NCBI GenBank assembly: GCA_004843345.1
Contig: CP039460.1
Coordinates: forward strand, 1,158,501-1,222,500
DNA length: 64,000 bases
Direction: 5' to 3'
DNA from: Acetobacteraceae bacterium
GTDB taxonomy: Bacteria > Pseudomonadota > Alphaproteobacteria > Acetobacterales > Acetobacteraceae
In this document: positions 1-8,968 of the stretch, piece by piece
Layout: each line of letters begins with the position of its first letter
Position numbering within the stretch: the first letter of the stretch is position 1
Made by a program: the position numbers and the translations under genes
The notes under the pieces: model-generated
Database searches by the model: none
What the model saw: only the letters and a program-made list of their open reading frames with translations
What the model was told of the DNA's origin: nothing

Positions 1-413
1 TGATTAAAAGCAATTGAAGCGATGGCATTGGCCGTGTAAGGGCCGATGCCAGGAAGTTTTTTTAAGGTTTCTGGGGCCGAGGGAAAAGCGCCAAGTTCCA
101 TAATTTTATGGGCGCATTTGAGTAGATTGCGAGCTCTTGCATAATAGCCTAGCCCTGCCCATTCCTTCATAATTTCTTCTTCGGAGGCTTGAGAAAATTC
201 TTTAATTGTAGGCCATTTTTGAAGAAATTTATGGTAATAATCGGTAACCGTTTTTACGCCTGTTTGCTGAAGCATGATTTCACTCAGCCAGATGTGGTAA
301 GGATCTGATTGCGCTGATTTTTCGGCACGCCAAGGAAGGGTGCGGCCATTTTGGTCATACCATTCTAAAAGGAGATGCGCATCAGGCACGAGATGGGAAA
401 GAGAAGCAGGCAT
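1..413 (-). CDS. mutY: A/G-specific adenine DNA glycosylase MutY (N-terminal part, cut by window edge)
   Basis: Base-excision repair enzyme that removes adenine mispaired with 8-oxoG. Reading the minus strand from the ATG at 413 gives about 137 residues with the MutY signature LSEIMLQQT (catalytic Glu) near residue 45 and the helix-hairpin-helix LPGIGPYTA near residue 120. The iron-sulfur and NUDIX-like C-terminal parts lie outside the window. It is divergent to the DUF721/DciA gene that starts 65 bases away, an arrangement common in alphaproteobacteria. The identification is firm; only the 3' part is unseen. Confidence 0.93.
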   Translation of the reverse strand, partial: MPASLSHLVPDAHLLLEWYDQNGRTLPWRAEKSAQSDPYHIWLSEIMLQQTGVKTVTDYYHKFLQKWPTIKEFSQASEEEIMKEWAGLGYYARARNLLKCAHKIMELGAFPSAPETLKKLPGIGPYTANAIASIAFN

Positions 414-478
414 AGCGTATAAGGTCAAAAAGATTAGATTTCATAAATGAGAGCGATTTAGGCTCTTTTTAGGATAAA

Positions 479-1027
479 ATGGCAAAGCAGGTAAAAACAA
501 AAAAGAATTTTAATTCTTTTCGTTCTTATGATGAGCGAGGGGAGGGTTTTAAATATATTGGTCCTCGGCGAAAAGAGAAATTATTGGATGTCGGTTTTGT
601 TGCTTCTGAGATTAGTCGGGAAGCTTTAAAGAAGAAGTCGCCCCTTTTTATCCGCTTGGCGATGGAATGGGAAAATTTTGTGGGCGTGGCTTTAGCGCAA
701 ACAACTCAGCCTGCGAAATTGAATCAAACGACTTTAACGGTGAAATGCCAAGGTCCAGCGGCGATGGAGCTGCAATATATGATTCCGCAATTACTGAAAC
801 GTTTGAATGAAACCTGTGGTCTTTGTGGGGATCAGGCGTTGACACGGATTAAAATTCTTCAAGATACGCAACAATCGCCTTATCCGCCTTTAAAGCCAGC
901 CTGTTCTTTACCCTCAAAAATTTTATCTGTTCGCCCAACGGTGAAAGAGAAATGTGAACTTGAATTAGATAAAATTGAAAGTGAAGCGCTAAAAGCTATT
1001 TTTCAAAAGTTGCTTTTAAAAAAATAA
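479..1027 (+). CDS. DUF721 / DciA-family protein
   Basis: A 182-residue protein of the DUF721 family. Members called DciA load or assist the replicative helicase DnaB in bacteria that lack DnaC/DnaI. Visible features are a basic N-terminal tail, then the typical block with FVGVALAQTTQPAKL, a hydrophobic strand LTVKCQGPAAMELQ and the helix QLLKRLNE at about residues 60-110. The C-terminal third is low in similarity, as usual for the family. ATG is preceded by AGGAT. The divergent position next to mutY supports the call. A helicase-loading role here is inference from family knowledge. Confidence 0.8.
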   Translation: MAKQVKTKKNFNSFRSYDERGEGFKYIGPRRKEKLLDVGFVASEISREALKKKSPLFIRLAMEWENFVGVALAQTTQPAKLNQTTLTVKCQGPAAMELQYMIPQLLKRLNETCGLCGDQALTRIKILQDTQQSPYPPLKPACSLPSKILSVRPTVKEKCELELDKIESEALKAIFQKLLLKK

Positions 1028-1048
1028 GAGGGACGCAGCCCTCTTATT
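1023..1048 (-). terminator. Rho-independent terminator of serB
   Basis: A 10-bp perfect stem (AATAAGAGGG paired with CCCTCTTATT) with a 6-base loop. Read on the minus strand it is followed by a run of T, so it terminates serB. It overlaps the stop codon of the convergent DUF721 gene. Confidence 0.75.
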
Positions 1049-1073
1049 GGATAAAGATTCAATGAGTCTCGGC

Positions 1074-1982
1074 TTATTCAGAGACAAATTCTGAAGCAGG
1101 ATAGCCTTGCGCAAAGAGTAAAGTGCGCATGGTTGTGAAATTTATCTGCGTTGAAATAACGGCTTTTACTTTTGGATCTGCATACCATGCAACGCCGAGG
1201 CCTGCTGTGGAAAGCATGGCAATGTCATTATTCCCATCTCCAACAGCAAGAGCTGCGGAAGTTTGAACACCACGTTCTTTGCAGAGCTGGAGCAGAGATT
1301 CCGCTTTGTTCTCAGGTCCGAGGACAGGCTCAAAAAGAGAGCCCTTCAATTTACCAGTTTCCCATTCAAGGCGATTGGCAAAGGCATAGTCAAAACCAAT
1401 TTCTTGTGCGACTCTATCTGTAAACCAATCGAAACCACCTGAAATTAATGCGGTGAGCGCGCCATTTTTTTTCATGGTACGAACAACCTCTTTGATATGG
1501 TCGGCACGTTTAAGACCATCTAAGATGGTTTGAAGTTCCTCTTCGGTTGTGTTGGCCATTAAGGGAATGCGGCGGCGCATCGTTTCTGCAAAAGTCGCAT
1601 TTTTAGCACGGGCATCCGTAACAATTTCTTTGAGCTCTGCTGTTCTTCCCCGTAGGGCAATAATCGCATCTGGGGTTTCCCCTTCGAGAACCGTACTGTC
1701 CATGTCTGATGTGAAGACCGCTTTCCGCCGTCCACGCTTGCGTGTTAGAAGCGCATCAACTCGGAAGGGAGCGAGGGTTGCCCGAATGGTTTCTGGAGAA
1801 ATGGCGTTTTCTGCTGGCAGACAGCAGGAAATATCAACAGCTTCCTTTTCTGAAAGGACGACAGGTGATTGTCCTTGAACAAGATGGCGTGCGGTGTCGA
1901 TAGCTTCTTTGGAGAGGTTTCCCTCTTCACGGTTGGCAACAACCGTTAAAACGAAAGAGCGTGGAGCTGAAGGATCAGACAT
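1074..1982 (-). CDS. serB: Phosphoserine phosphatase SerB
   Basis: Haloacid dehalogenase-fold enzyme for the last step of serine synthesis, phosphoserine to serine. From the ATG at 1982 (preceded by GAAGGGAAA) it is 302 residues; the reading frame is open further upstream but that part looks untranslated. Motif I is DMDST (D93 nucleophile, D95), followed by GETPD with the substrate-binding Glu. The RRRIP arginine, the SGGF motif and the GDGNNDIAML Mg-binding motif follow. About 90 N-terminal residues precede the catalytic domain. It is not linked to serA/serC but lies 7 kb away on the same strand. Confidence 0.94.
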   Translation of the reverse strand: MSDPSAPRSFVLTVVANREEGNLSKEAIDTARHLVQGQSPVVLSEKEAVDISCCLPAENAISPETIRATLAPFRVDALLTRKRGRRKAVFTSDMDSTVLEGETPDAIIALRGRTAELKEIVTDARAKNATFAETMRRRIPLMANTTEEELQTILDGLKRADHIKEVVRTMKKNGALTALISGGFDWFTDRVAQEIGFDYAFANRLEWETGKLKGSLFEPVLGPENKAESLLQLCKERGVQTSAALAVGDGNNDIAMLSTAGLGVAWYADPKVKAVISTQINFTTMRTLLFAQGYPASEFVSE

Positions 1983-2092
1983 GATATTTCCCTTCAAGAA
2001 GTAAAAAGAGTAAAAGTAAATACCCATAAGTAAAACACAGAGTATCTACCCAGATTAGAGAAAAGACGTGAATAAAGAAAGGTAAATAGGGC

Positions 2093-3091
2093 TTGAGTGA
2101 GGTTGGAGAGAGAAAAAGATTTCCGCAGCAAAAAGCCCTGATTATTGCGGGGCCGACATGTTCGGGAAAATCCGCATTGGCAATGGCATTGGCCGATGAA
2201 TTGAACGGCGTTGTCATCAATGCGGATGCGATGCAATGTTATTCGGATTTACAGGCCTTAACGGCACGCCCTTCTGCGGAGGATGAGGTCAAAGTTCCTC
2301 ATGCGCTTTATGGTGTTTTGGATGGTGCAGAACGTGGTTCTGTTGGTTGGTGGCTTCCAGAGGCGATGCGGATTTTAGAAGAGTGCGTTCAAACGTCTCG
2401 TTTGCCGATTTTTTGCGGGGGTACAGGCATGTATTTAAATGCCTTGCGTCAAGGAATTGCCAACATTCCGCCTGTTCCAGAAAAAGATCGCCGCCGGGCA
2501 GAAGTTTTTTATGAAATCTATGGGGGGGAAGAAGCTCTTAAATTATTAAAGGCGGAAGACCCGATAACGGCTGAAAAATTAAATGCGCAGGATCAGCAGA
2601 GGATTTGCCGTGCTTGGGCTGTTTTGTTTGGCACTGGAAAGCCTCTTTCTCATTGGCTTTCTTTGCCTCATCAAGGGGGTGTTTCCTGCGATTTTAAATT
2701 TTTCCATTTTGCGCCTGAACGTGAGTTTTTGAGAAGCCGTTTAGAGAGGCGATTTGAGAAAATGCTTCAAGCAGGCGCTTTGGAAGAGGTGGAGGCATTT
2801 CTTAAAAAAGATGTCAGTCCAGATTTACCCCTTATGCGGGCACATGGCGTGCCAGAGTTGCGGCGCTGTTTGAAGGGGGAGCTTTCTTTAGGAGAAGCAG
2901 CTACTTTGGCCGTGTCTGCAATGCGTTCCTATGCCAAACGTCAGGATACTTGGTTTCGGCATCATCCTTTAGGGAAAGCAGGAGAGGGTATGGTTTTTTC
3001 AAATCCTATTGCGTCTGATCCGCAGGAGGATGAAATCTCCTTAGAGGAGGCCAAATCCTGGGCAATGGCTTTTTTAAAAGAGAAATTTTAG
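2093..3091 (+). CDS. miaA: tRNA dimethylallyltransferase MiaA
   Basis: Transfers a dimethylallyl group from DMAPP to A37 of tRNAs that read UNN codons. The P-loop GPTCSGKS sits at about residues 20-27, followed by NADAMQCY (family general-base Asp region) and GGTGMYLNAL. Length of 332 residues is slightly above the family's usual 300-320. The start is TTG, because the P-loop lies so near the N-terminus that no downstream ATG is possible; AAAGG lies upstream. The gap of 8 bases to the next gene and the 1-base gap after that suggest an operon with the KARI-like gene and panB. Confidence 0.93.
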   Translation: MSEVGERKRFPQQKALIIAGPTCSGKSALAMALADELNGVVINADAMQCYSDLQALTARPSAEDEVKVPHALYGVLDGAERGSVGWWLPEAMRILEECVQTSRLPIFCGGTGMYLNALRQGIANIPPVPEKDRRRAEVFYEIYGGEEALKLLKAEDPITAEKLNAQDQQRICRAWAVLFGTGKPLSHWLSLPHQGGVSCDFKFFHFAPEREFLRSRLERRFEKMLQAGALEEVEAFLKKDVSPDLPLMRAHGVPELRRCLKGELSLGEAATLAVSAMRSYAKRQDTWFRHHPLGKAGEGMVFSNPIASDPQEDEISLEEAKSWAMAFLKEKF

Positions 3092-3099
3092 GGCAGTGC

Positions 3100-4122
3100 A
3101 TGAAAATTTATGCGGAGAAAGACACTAAAATTGAAAGAATTTTGGGAAAAGAAATCGTTGTTTTTGGCTATGGCAGTCAAGGACGGGCTCAAGCCCTGAA
3201 TGCACGGGATTCAGGGGCAAAAAAAATAAGAATTGCATTGCCAGATTCTTCCAACTCAAGGGAAAAAGCGCTTGCAGATGGATTTGAGGTTTTTTCGCCT
3301 TTAGATGGCGCTAAAAATGCTGAGATTGCCATTCTTTTAACACCAGACGAAACACATGGTGCGCTTTATCAAGAGATTTTAGAAAAATATCTGCCTTTTG
3401 CTGCTGTGATTGGTTTTGCACATGGATTTTGCCTGCATTTTGGACAGATTTCTTTAAGACCAGACCTTTCATCTTTTTTAGTTGCGCCCAAAGGGCCAGG
3501 CTATTTATTGCGGAAACTTTATCAGGAAAATGAGGGGTTGATGGCAAGGATTGCGGTCTGGCCTGAAGGGGAAAAGGAAAAAATTCAATCTGCTTTTGAG
3601 ACGGCTTTGGATTGGGCTTCCTTGATTGGCTGTGCCCGTATTGGTTTGCTCGAAACGGATTTCGGACAGGAAACGGAAAGCAATTTGTTCGGAGAGCAGG
3701 CCATTTTATGCGGTGGTGCAGCAGCACTGGTGCGTACAGGGTTTGAGGTTATGGTTGAAAATGGAATCTCTGAAGAAATGGCCTATCTTGAATCAGCGCA
3801 TTCGCTTAAGATTATCGCAGACCTTATTTATAAAGAGGGGCTTGAAGGCACAAATAAGCTCATTTCTAAGACAGCTTCTTATGGAGGGTATGTCGGTGAG
3901 GAAGCTTATCAGGCTTCGGAAATGAAGCAGGTGATGAGACGGCTGATGCAGGAGATTAAGTCAGGAAAATTTGCAGCGCAATTTCAAAGGGAGCAGGCTC
4001 ATTCTTATCCTTTGATGCGTCAAAAAGAGGTTTTGGCTTCGCAGGAAAAATTAACGAAGATCGGCCAGAAAATAAGAAACTGGCTCTTTGGAAAAGGGAT
4101 CAAGAAAGAGGAAAGGCCTTGA
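3100..4122 (+). CDS. Ketol-acid reductoisomerase-like protein lacking two metal ligands; candidate ketopantoate reductase
   Basis: A 340-residue class I KARI (IlvC) homologue. Rossmann motif GYGSQG (residues 23-28), AHGF (H108), PKGPG (K131) and LFGEQ (E199) are all present. In functional KARI the block ETETDLFGE carries a Mg-ligand Asp; here it reads ETESNLFGE, so the ligand is N195. The later block AYFECLHELK carries two Glu ligands; here it is AYLESAHSLK, keeping E231 but with S235 in place of the second Glu. PGH is also PGY. Two of four metal ligands are therefore gone, making the alkyl-migration step doubtful. panB starts one base after its stop. IlvC enzymes are known to reduce ketopantoate as a side activity, so a dedicated ketopantoate reductase is the attractive inference. 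A plain pipeline would call it ilvC. Confidence 0.75.
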   Translation: MKIYAEKDTKIERILGKEIVVFGYGSQGRAQALNARDSGAKKIRIALPDSSNSREKALADGFEVFSPLDGAKNAEIAILLTPDETHGALYQEILEKYLPFAAVIGFAHGFCLHFGQISLRPDLSSFLVAPKGPGYLLRKLYQENEGLMARIAVWPEGEKEKIQSAFETALDWASLIGCARIGLLETDFGQETESNLFGEQAILCGGAAALVRTGFEVMVENGISEEMAYLESAHSLKIIADLIYKEGLEGTNKLISKTASYGGYVGEEAYQASEMKQVMRRLMQEIKSGKFAAQFQREQAHSYPLMRQKEVLASQEKLTKIGQKIRNWLFGKGIKKEERP

Positions 4123-4123
4123 G

Positions 4124-5062
4124 ATGATCGACTATTCAACCCAACAAACACCCTATGGACAGTTTCAGCCTGTAACGCAAAATGTTTCTCAAAAGGCAGA
4201 GCCTCCTAAAAGACGGCGAACTTTGGCTTCTTTAGAAAAAATGCGCAGGGCAGGGCAATGTTTGCCGATGATTACAGCCTATGATTATCCTTCTGCGATG
4301 ATGGCAAATCAGGCAGATATTCCCATGATTTTAGTTGGGGATTCGGTGGGTATGGTCGTGCAGGGGAATGATACGACGATTCCCGTTACGGTAGATGAAA
4401 TGGTCTATCATACGAAAATGGTGGTGCGTGGCTGTGGCCGTGCTTTTGTGATTGCAGATTTACCTTTCTTTTCTTATGCAACTCTTGAAGATGGGATTAA
4501 AAATGCCGTTCGCTTGATTCAGGAAGGGGGAGCACAGGCGATTAAAATCGAAGGAAGTCTTGAGATTTTAACGCTCGTGAATGCCTTAACGGTTCGAGGG
4601 ATTCCCGTGATGGCGCATATTGGTTTACGTCCACAATCGCAGCTGCAAATGGGACTTAGGATTCAGGGAAAAGATATTGAAAGCACACAGCGGCTTTTAG
4701 AAGAGGCAATGGCTTTTGAAGAGGCAGGCGCATTCGGGCTTTTACTCGAATGTATTCCAACGGAAGTGGCGCAAATGATTACCCAGTCTGTTGATATTAT
4801 GACCATCGGCATTGGCGCAGGTAAATATTGTTCTGGCCAAGTACAAGTTTGGCATGATCTTTTAGGATTATGTTCGGGTAAAATTCCACGTCATGCACGC
4901 CGTTTTGCAGATCTTGCGCCGATTATTGTTAAAGCCTTAAGTGATTATGCAGGTGAAGTAAAAAGCGGCTTTTTCCCAACGCCTGCACAAAGTGTTGCGG
5001 CAACGCCTGAACTGGTTTCAGCTCTAAAGCAAGATATGCTGGTCGATGAAGAGAACGTATAG
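4124..5062 (+). CDS. panB: 3-methyl-2-oxobutanoate hydroxymethyltransferase PanB
   Basis: First committed step of pantothenate synthesis: adds a hydroxymethyl group from methylene-THF to ketoisovalerate, giving ketopantoate. From the ATG at 4124 it is 312 residues; GAAAGG lies 8 bases upstream and the ATG starts one base after the previous stop, so translation is probably coupled. Motifs are MITAYDYP, LVGDSVGMV (metal-binding Asp), IADLPFFSY (second Asp), KIEGS, HIGLRPQS and LLECIP (catalytic Glu). An N-terminal extension of about 30 residues precedes the barrel. panC is not in the window. Confidence 0.95.
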   Translation: MIDYSTQQTPYGQFQPVTQNVSQKAEPPKRRRTLASLEKMRRAGQCLPMITAYDYPSAMMANQADIPMILVGDSVGMVVQGNDTTIPVTVDEMVYHTKMVVRGCGRAFVIADLPFFSYATLEDGIKNAVRLIQEGGAQAIKIEGSLEILTLVNALTVRGIPVMAHIGLRPQSQLQMGLRIQGKDIESTQRLLEEAMAFEEAGAFGLLLECIPTEVAQMITQSVDIMTIGIGAGKYCSGQVQVWHDLLGLCSGKIPRHARRFADLAPIIVKALSDYAGEVKSGFFPTPAQSVAATPELVSALKQDMLVDEENV

Positions 5063-5085
5063 GACGAGGAGACTCTTTAAGTTAA

Positions 5086-5385
5086 ATGTCAAAAATTTTT
5101 ATTACTGCAATCGTTTCTGTAAAACCGGATAAGTTTGAAGCCCTTGAGCCCAGCTTGAGGGAGTGTGCTGAGCGCTCTCTTGAGGAGGAAGCCTGCGAAC
5201 GCTATGAAGTTTCAGCAGATATTTCTGAAGTTGGACGTTTTATCGTTAATGAAATTTGGCGGGATGAAGCAGGTTTTAAGGCACACACAGAGAAAGATTA
5301 CTTTAAAAAATTAGGAGAGATTCTCAAGGTTCTTTCGGGAGAAATTGAAATTATTCAAACCTCTCCTTTTTTGACTAGGCGTTAA
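5086..5385 (+). CDS. Antibiotic-biosynthesis-monooxygenase (ABM/YgiN-type) domain protein
   Basis: A 99-residue single-domain protein with the dimeric ferredoxin-like ABM fold. It starts FITAIVSVKPDKFEA, then has the ECAERSLEEEACERYEVS helix-strand block and the HTEKDYFKKL motif that gives many members their substrate-pocket His. Family members include quinol monooxygenase YgiN and small heme-degrading proteins, so the substrate cannot be told. It follows panB by 23 bases and may share its transcript. Confidence 0.8.
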   Translation: MSKIFITAIVSVKPDKFEALEPSLRECAERSLEEEACERYEVSADISEVGRFIVNEIWRDEAGFKAHTEKDYFKKLGEILKVLSGEIEIIQTSPFLTRR

Positions 5386-5483
5386 GAGAATACTCCCTTA
5401 GAGTAACGTCTCAAGCTGGTGCATTTTTTTCAAGTGAATGCATTTTAAATGGGGGTTGGGGCTTTCGGAAAAGGCATGGAAAC

Positions 5484-6443
5484 ATGGCAGATTATAGACT
5501 TGGAATTGACTTAGGCGGTACGAAAATTGAAATCGTTGCGCTTGATCGGGATAGTAATGAGACCTTTAGGCATCGTGCGCCAACCCCCCATGGAGACTAT
5601 GAAAAAACAGTCCTTGCAGTGCGCGATATCGTTCTTGAGACAGAAGCAAAATTGGGATGTATCCCAGGAAGCCGTGTTGCAGCAGGGCAAGCGACTTCTA
5701 CCTTAGGGATTGGCACACCGGGATCCATTGTTCCCCAGACAGGCCTGCTGGATCATTGCAATGCAGAATGGCTGAATGGGAGGCCTTTTGACAAAGATAT
5801 CGAAGCAGCGCTTGATCGTCCGATCCGAATGGAAAATGACGCGAACTGCTTTACCCTTTCTGAAGCAGCCGATGGGGCTGGCGTTGGTAAAAATATTGTT
5901 TTTGGGGTGATTTTGGGAACAGGCATGGGGGGCGGTATTGTCGCCTATGGCCGTCTTTTGTCAGGTTTGCACCGTCTAACGGGGGAATGGGGACATCTGC
6001 CATTACCATGGTTAAAAGAAACAGACTTGCCACTGCGCCAGTGTTTCTGTGGACAAGAAGGGTGTCAGGAACGCTATCTTTGTGGTCAGGCTTTGGCAAC
6101 AGATTGGCTTGGTGAAGGGCATGTTTCTGCTAAAGGGATTGCCGATGCGTTGGCTGCAGGCGATGAAAAAGCTTTACATGCGTTTGATCTGTATACGGAT
6201 AGAATGGCAAGGGCTTGTGCTCGTATGATTGACTTTCTTGATCCGGATGTCATTGTTTTGGGTGGGGGCGTAACCAATCTGCCTAATCTTTGCAAAACTG
6301 TTTCTGGCAGATTATCTCAGCATATTACTGGCGGTTTCCCTTGCATGACACCGATTGTCATGAATAAACACGGTGACAGTTCCGGTGTTCGGGGCGCTGC
6401 TTGGCTCTGGGATGCTCAGGAATCTGGAGACTGGCCTCAATAA
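5484..6443 (+). CDS. ROK-family sugar kinase, probably fructokinase
   Basis: A 319-residue cytoplasmic ATP-dependent sugar kinase. It shows the phosphate-1 motif GIDLGGTKIE at residues 6-15, GTPGSI, the catalytic block ENDANCF, GTGMGGGIV, and the ROK zinc site with GEWGH followed by CFCGQEGCQE. DPDVIVLGGGV closes the C-terminal ATPase domain. The pattern resembles Mak-type fructokinases and N-acetylglucosamine kinases. The secreted GH32 beta-fructosidase elsewhere in the window would supply fructose, which favours fructokinase, but that is inference. Confidence 0.85.
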   Translation: MADYRLGIDLGGTKIEIVALDRDSNETFRHRAPTPHGDYEKTVLAVRDIVLETEAKLGCIPGSRVAAGQATSTLGIGTPGSIVPQTGLLDHCNAEWLNGRPFDKDIEAALDRPIRMENDANCFTLSEAADGAGVGKNIVFGVILGTGMGGGIVAYGRLLSGLHRLTGEWGHLPLPWLKETDLPLRQCFCGQEGCQERYLCGQALATDWLGEGHVSAKGIADALAAGDEKALHAFDLYTDRMARACARMIDFLDPDVIVLGGGVTNLPNLCKTVSGRLSQHITGGFPCMTPIVMNKHGDSSGVRGAAWLWDAQESGDWPQ

Positions 6444-6572
6444 AGAGTTCTTTTCTTAGAGAAACATGGACGGCTATTGTAGCGATTTTATGGGTTTTGC
6501 CAAAAACCTGAAGATGGTTACAGTAGCCGATTTTTTAATTATCAGGTCGCAATTTCAGAAAGTACAAGAGAC

Positions 6573-8882
6573 ATGGCAACAGAGAACGAGATTCATCTTT
6601 CAGCACAGTCGGAAGACGTTACTTCTGGTGGTTTCTATACCAATGGTGTAGCCCAACCAGAGGGAAACTCTCTTGCCAATAGTGATTTAGGCGCTTCGGT
6701 TTCAGCAGCGGAACAAGCCTTGGGAGGTAATTTCTCGATTAAGAGTGCAGGCGCTAAAAATGGCGGAGGCACGGTAATTGTGAATAGTGCTGCGGCCTCT
6801 GGCGGATCCGTTGCACAAGGTTTGCACATTGTGAATCCAAACTCTTGGAACGTTGGTAACAACGCTAAAATTGGCGTCATTCCTTCAGGGTCGGCATTGC
6901 TTGTTCAGCGTGGTGGTACGGCACAGAGCACAGATTTGGACGTTGGCGGCACGATGACCGTGCAAAGTGGTGGTTTATCCATTAATACAGTCATTCATAA
7001 TCAGACAACAGGGGATTTAAATCCGCCAGATGCGACAACACGGCTAGGCGGTACAATGGTTGTAAATGCAGGTGCAACAGCTGTTTCGACATGGTTATTT
7101 CGTATGGGAACGGAAATTGTCAGCGGTGTAGAAAATAATCCATGGGTTGCGGGCGGTAAGGTGATTATTGCTTCTGGTGGTGTGGCATCGGGTGGAAGCT
7201 ATGGTGAGAACCTCCCAGTGGGGCAGATTCCTAATCAGGTGAATACAGTTCTGTCGGGTGGCACGATGCTTAATCCGCAGCTTTATACGATAAAAAATGG
7301 TAACGTTGTTAACGGTACAGTGCAGTTAGATGACGGCGCCTCTCTTACGCTTGGCCCAAATGCTGGCGGAATGGTTTTGATTGGATCTGGTGCTGTTAAT
7401 GGAGGTGTTGTGCTTGGCGGATTGGATACGCTCGGAAATGGCACGCAAGTTTATGACACGGTTCTCACAGGTTTCAGTCCTGGGAATGAAGCCCCAACCT
7501 ATAATTCAGCAGCAGAATCATGGGAAGGTGGGGATTCCGATGGGGTGGTGCTTAAAGGGTTGAGCCGTTCAGATATTACGGCTGTTTATAATGAGGGTTC
7601 TAATCTTTCCAAAGTTCCTGATAGCCTCAAATCCTATTTAACAGGTGACAATGCGGGAAATTATGCGCTGATTCAAACGAAAAGCGGCGGTTGGCTCGTT
7701 ATGCATATCCCGGGAATCGGTGCAAATGGGGCGATTGGACTTACGCCAGATGGAAGCATTGCTTTTGAATATTGCTATCTTGAAGGGACACGGATTTTAA
7801 CACCCGAAGGTTATCGTTTGATTGAAACCTTGAAGCCTCAAGACCATGTGATGGTGGCTGAGGGGGATGGCACACAAAAAGGGCGTTCTCTCCCCTTAAA
7901 ATGGGTTGGGAAGAAAAGAGTTTGGATTGAGCCAGAGGCCGATTCTCTTAACTTACCAGATGAGGAAAGTTATTCGGTCAAAATTTCCAAAGGCGCTTTT
8001 TCTGAAAATGTACCTGAGCGGGATTTGTGGGTCACGCCAGAGCATTGCTTTTTGTTTAACGGTAAATTTATTCCTATTCGTATGTTGGTGAATGGCAAAA
8101 CCATTGCTTATGACTATGACCGTCTCCATTACACCTATTTTCATTTGGAAACAGAGTCTCATTCGATTCTGATTGCTGAAGGGGCATTAGGCGAAAGCTA
8201 TTTGGATACGGGAAACCGTGCGGGCTTTGTTGCTGTTTTAGAACCTCATCGGGAAGGAAATGCGGTTGTTTTCTGTATGCCTCCCCGTACTTCTTTGCCA
8301 AGTCTGGAAAGAAGTTGGGACGATGCGGCGGCACCTTTGGATGTTTCTTGCGATTTTGCAGAACCGCTTTGGCATAGGCTGGCGAAACATGCAGGGCAGG
8401 ATCATTTTGAAGGGCGGGCCATTAGCAAAGACCCTCAGATAAAATTGGTTTGGGAAGAAAATGGCCAACAGAAATCTGTTTCTTTTGCTTCAAAAGAAGA
8501 GGTCGAAGGGGGTATGTCTTATCTGTTTGATGTGTCAAAGCTTGCTGGGATAAGCCAATTTTCTATTGCTTCCCGTACGTCAAGGCCTTGCGATATTGTC
8601 GGTCCTTTCTTAGATGACCGCCGTCATTTAGGCATTTTGGTACAAAAGATTTATCTTTTGGGAAAAGAGGGAGAGAGATGCGAAGTCAAAGGTTGGTCTG
8701 ACTCACCCGAGGCAGAGGGCTGGAACAATGTTGAGAATGGCATTTTGCGCTGGACAGCTGGAAAAGCGCTTGTTGAACTCCCTCAGGAAATGATGGAAAA
8801 GGCAGAAAAATGTGTGATTGAAGTGATTGCAGGCGGACCTTATTTGGCTCTTTCTGAAACGCCAGAAAGGCAAGCTGCCTAA
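6573..8882 (+). CDS. AIDA-type repeat protein with Hint (hedgehog/intein) domain
   Basis: A 769-residue protein. Residues about 50-300 are Gly/Thr/Ser-rich beta-helix repeats of the type GGTMxVxxGG seen in autotransporter passengers. A Hint_2-type domain follows at about residues 400-560: it opens with CYLEGTRILT (C401, the family nucleophile position), has VTPEHC (H491) and closes with SYLDTGNRAGF. The last 200 residues have no recognised domain. No signal peptide and no translocator barrel are visible, so the export route is unknown. Proteins of this architecture recur in Acetobacteraceae. Whether the Hint domain splices, cleaves or is inert cannot be read from the sequence. Confidence 0.82.
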   Translation: MATENEIHLSAQSEDVTSGGFYTNGVAQPEGNSLANSDLGASVSAAEQALGGNFSIKSAGAKNGGGTVIVNSAAASGGSVAQGLHIVNPNSWNVGNNAKIGVIPSGSALLVQRGGTAQSTDLDVGGTMTVQSGGLSINTVIHNQTTGDLNPPDATTRLGGTMVVNAGATAVSTWLFRMGTEIVSGVENNPWVAGGKVIIASGGVASGGSYGENLPVGQIPNQVNTVLSGGTMLNPQLYTIKNGNVVNGTVQLDDGASLTLGPNAGGMVLIGSGAVNGGVVLGGLDTLGNGTQVYDTVLTGFSPGNEAPTYNSAAESWEGGDSDGVVLKGLSRSDITAVYNEGSNLSKVPDSLKSYLTGDNAGNYALIQTKSGGWLVMHIPGIGANGAIGLTPDGSIAFEYCYLEGTRILTPEGYRLIETLKPQDHVMVAEGDGTQKGRSLPLKWVGKKRVWIEPEADSLNLPDEESYSVKISKGAFSENVPERDLWVTPEHCFLFNGKFIPIRMLVNGKTIAYDYDRLHYTYFHLETESHSILIAEGALGESYLDTGNRAGFVAVLEPHREGNAVVFCMPPRTSLPSLERSWDDAAAPLDVSCDFAEPLWHRLAKHAGQDHFEGRAISKDPQIKLVWEENGQQKSVSFASKEEVEGGMSYLFDVSKLAGISQFSIASRTSRPCDIVGPFLDDRRHLGILVQKIYLLGKEGERCEVKGWSDSPEAEGWNNVENGILRWTAGKALVELPQEMMEKAEKCVIEVIAGGPYLALSETPERQAA

Positions 8883-8911
8883 GCTCTTTTTATTGTGTTT
8901 TTATTTCTAGA

Positions 8912-8940
8912 GAAACCCCCCACTGAAAAGTGGGGGTTTC
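8912..8940. terminator. Bidirectional terminator between the Hint protein gene and serA
   Basis: GAAACCCCCCACT and AGTGGGGGTTTC form a strong stem around a short loop, between convergent genes. It probably serves both strands, though T-runs are short. Confidence 0.7.
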
Positions 8941-8968
8941 GTTTGGGTTTAATGTTAGTTTGTGTAGG

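Noticed and set aside
3100..4122. Sequencing error as the cause of the altered KARI residues
   Set aside because: The Glu-to-Ser change needs several base differences (TCG against GAA/GAG), and the frame and remaining motifs are intact, so real divergence is more likely.
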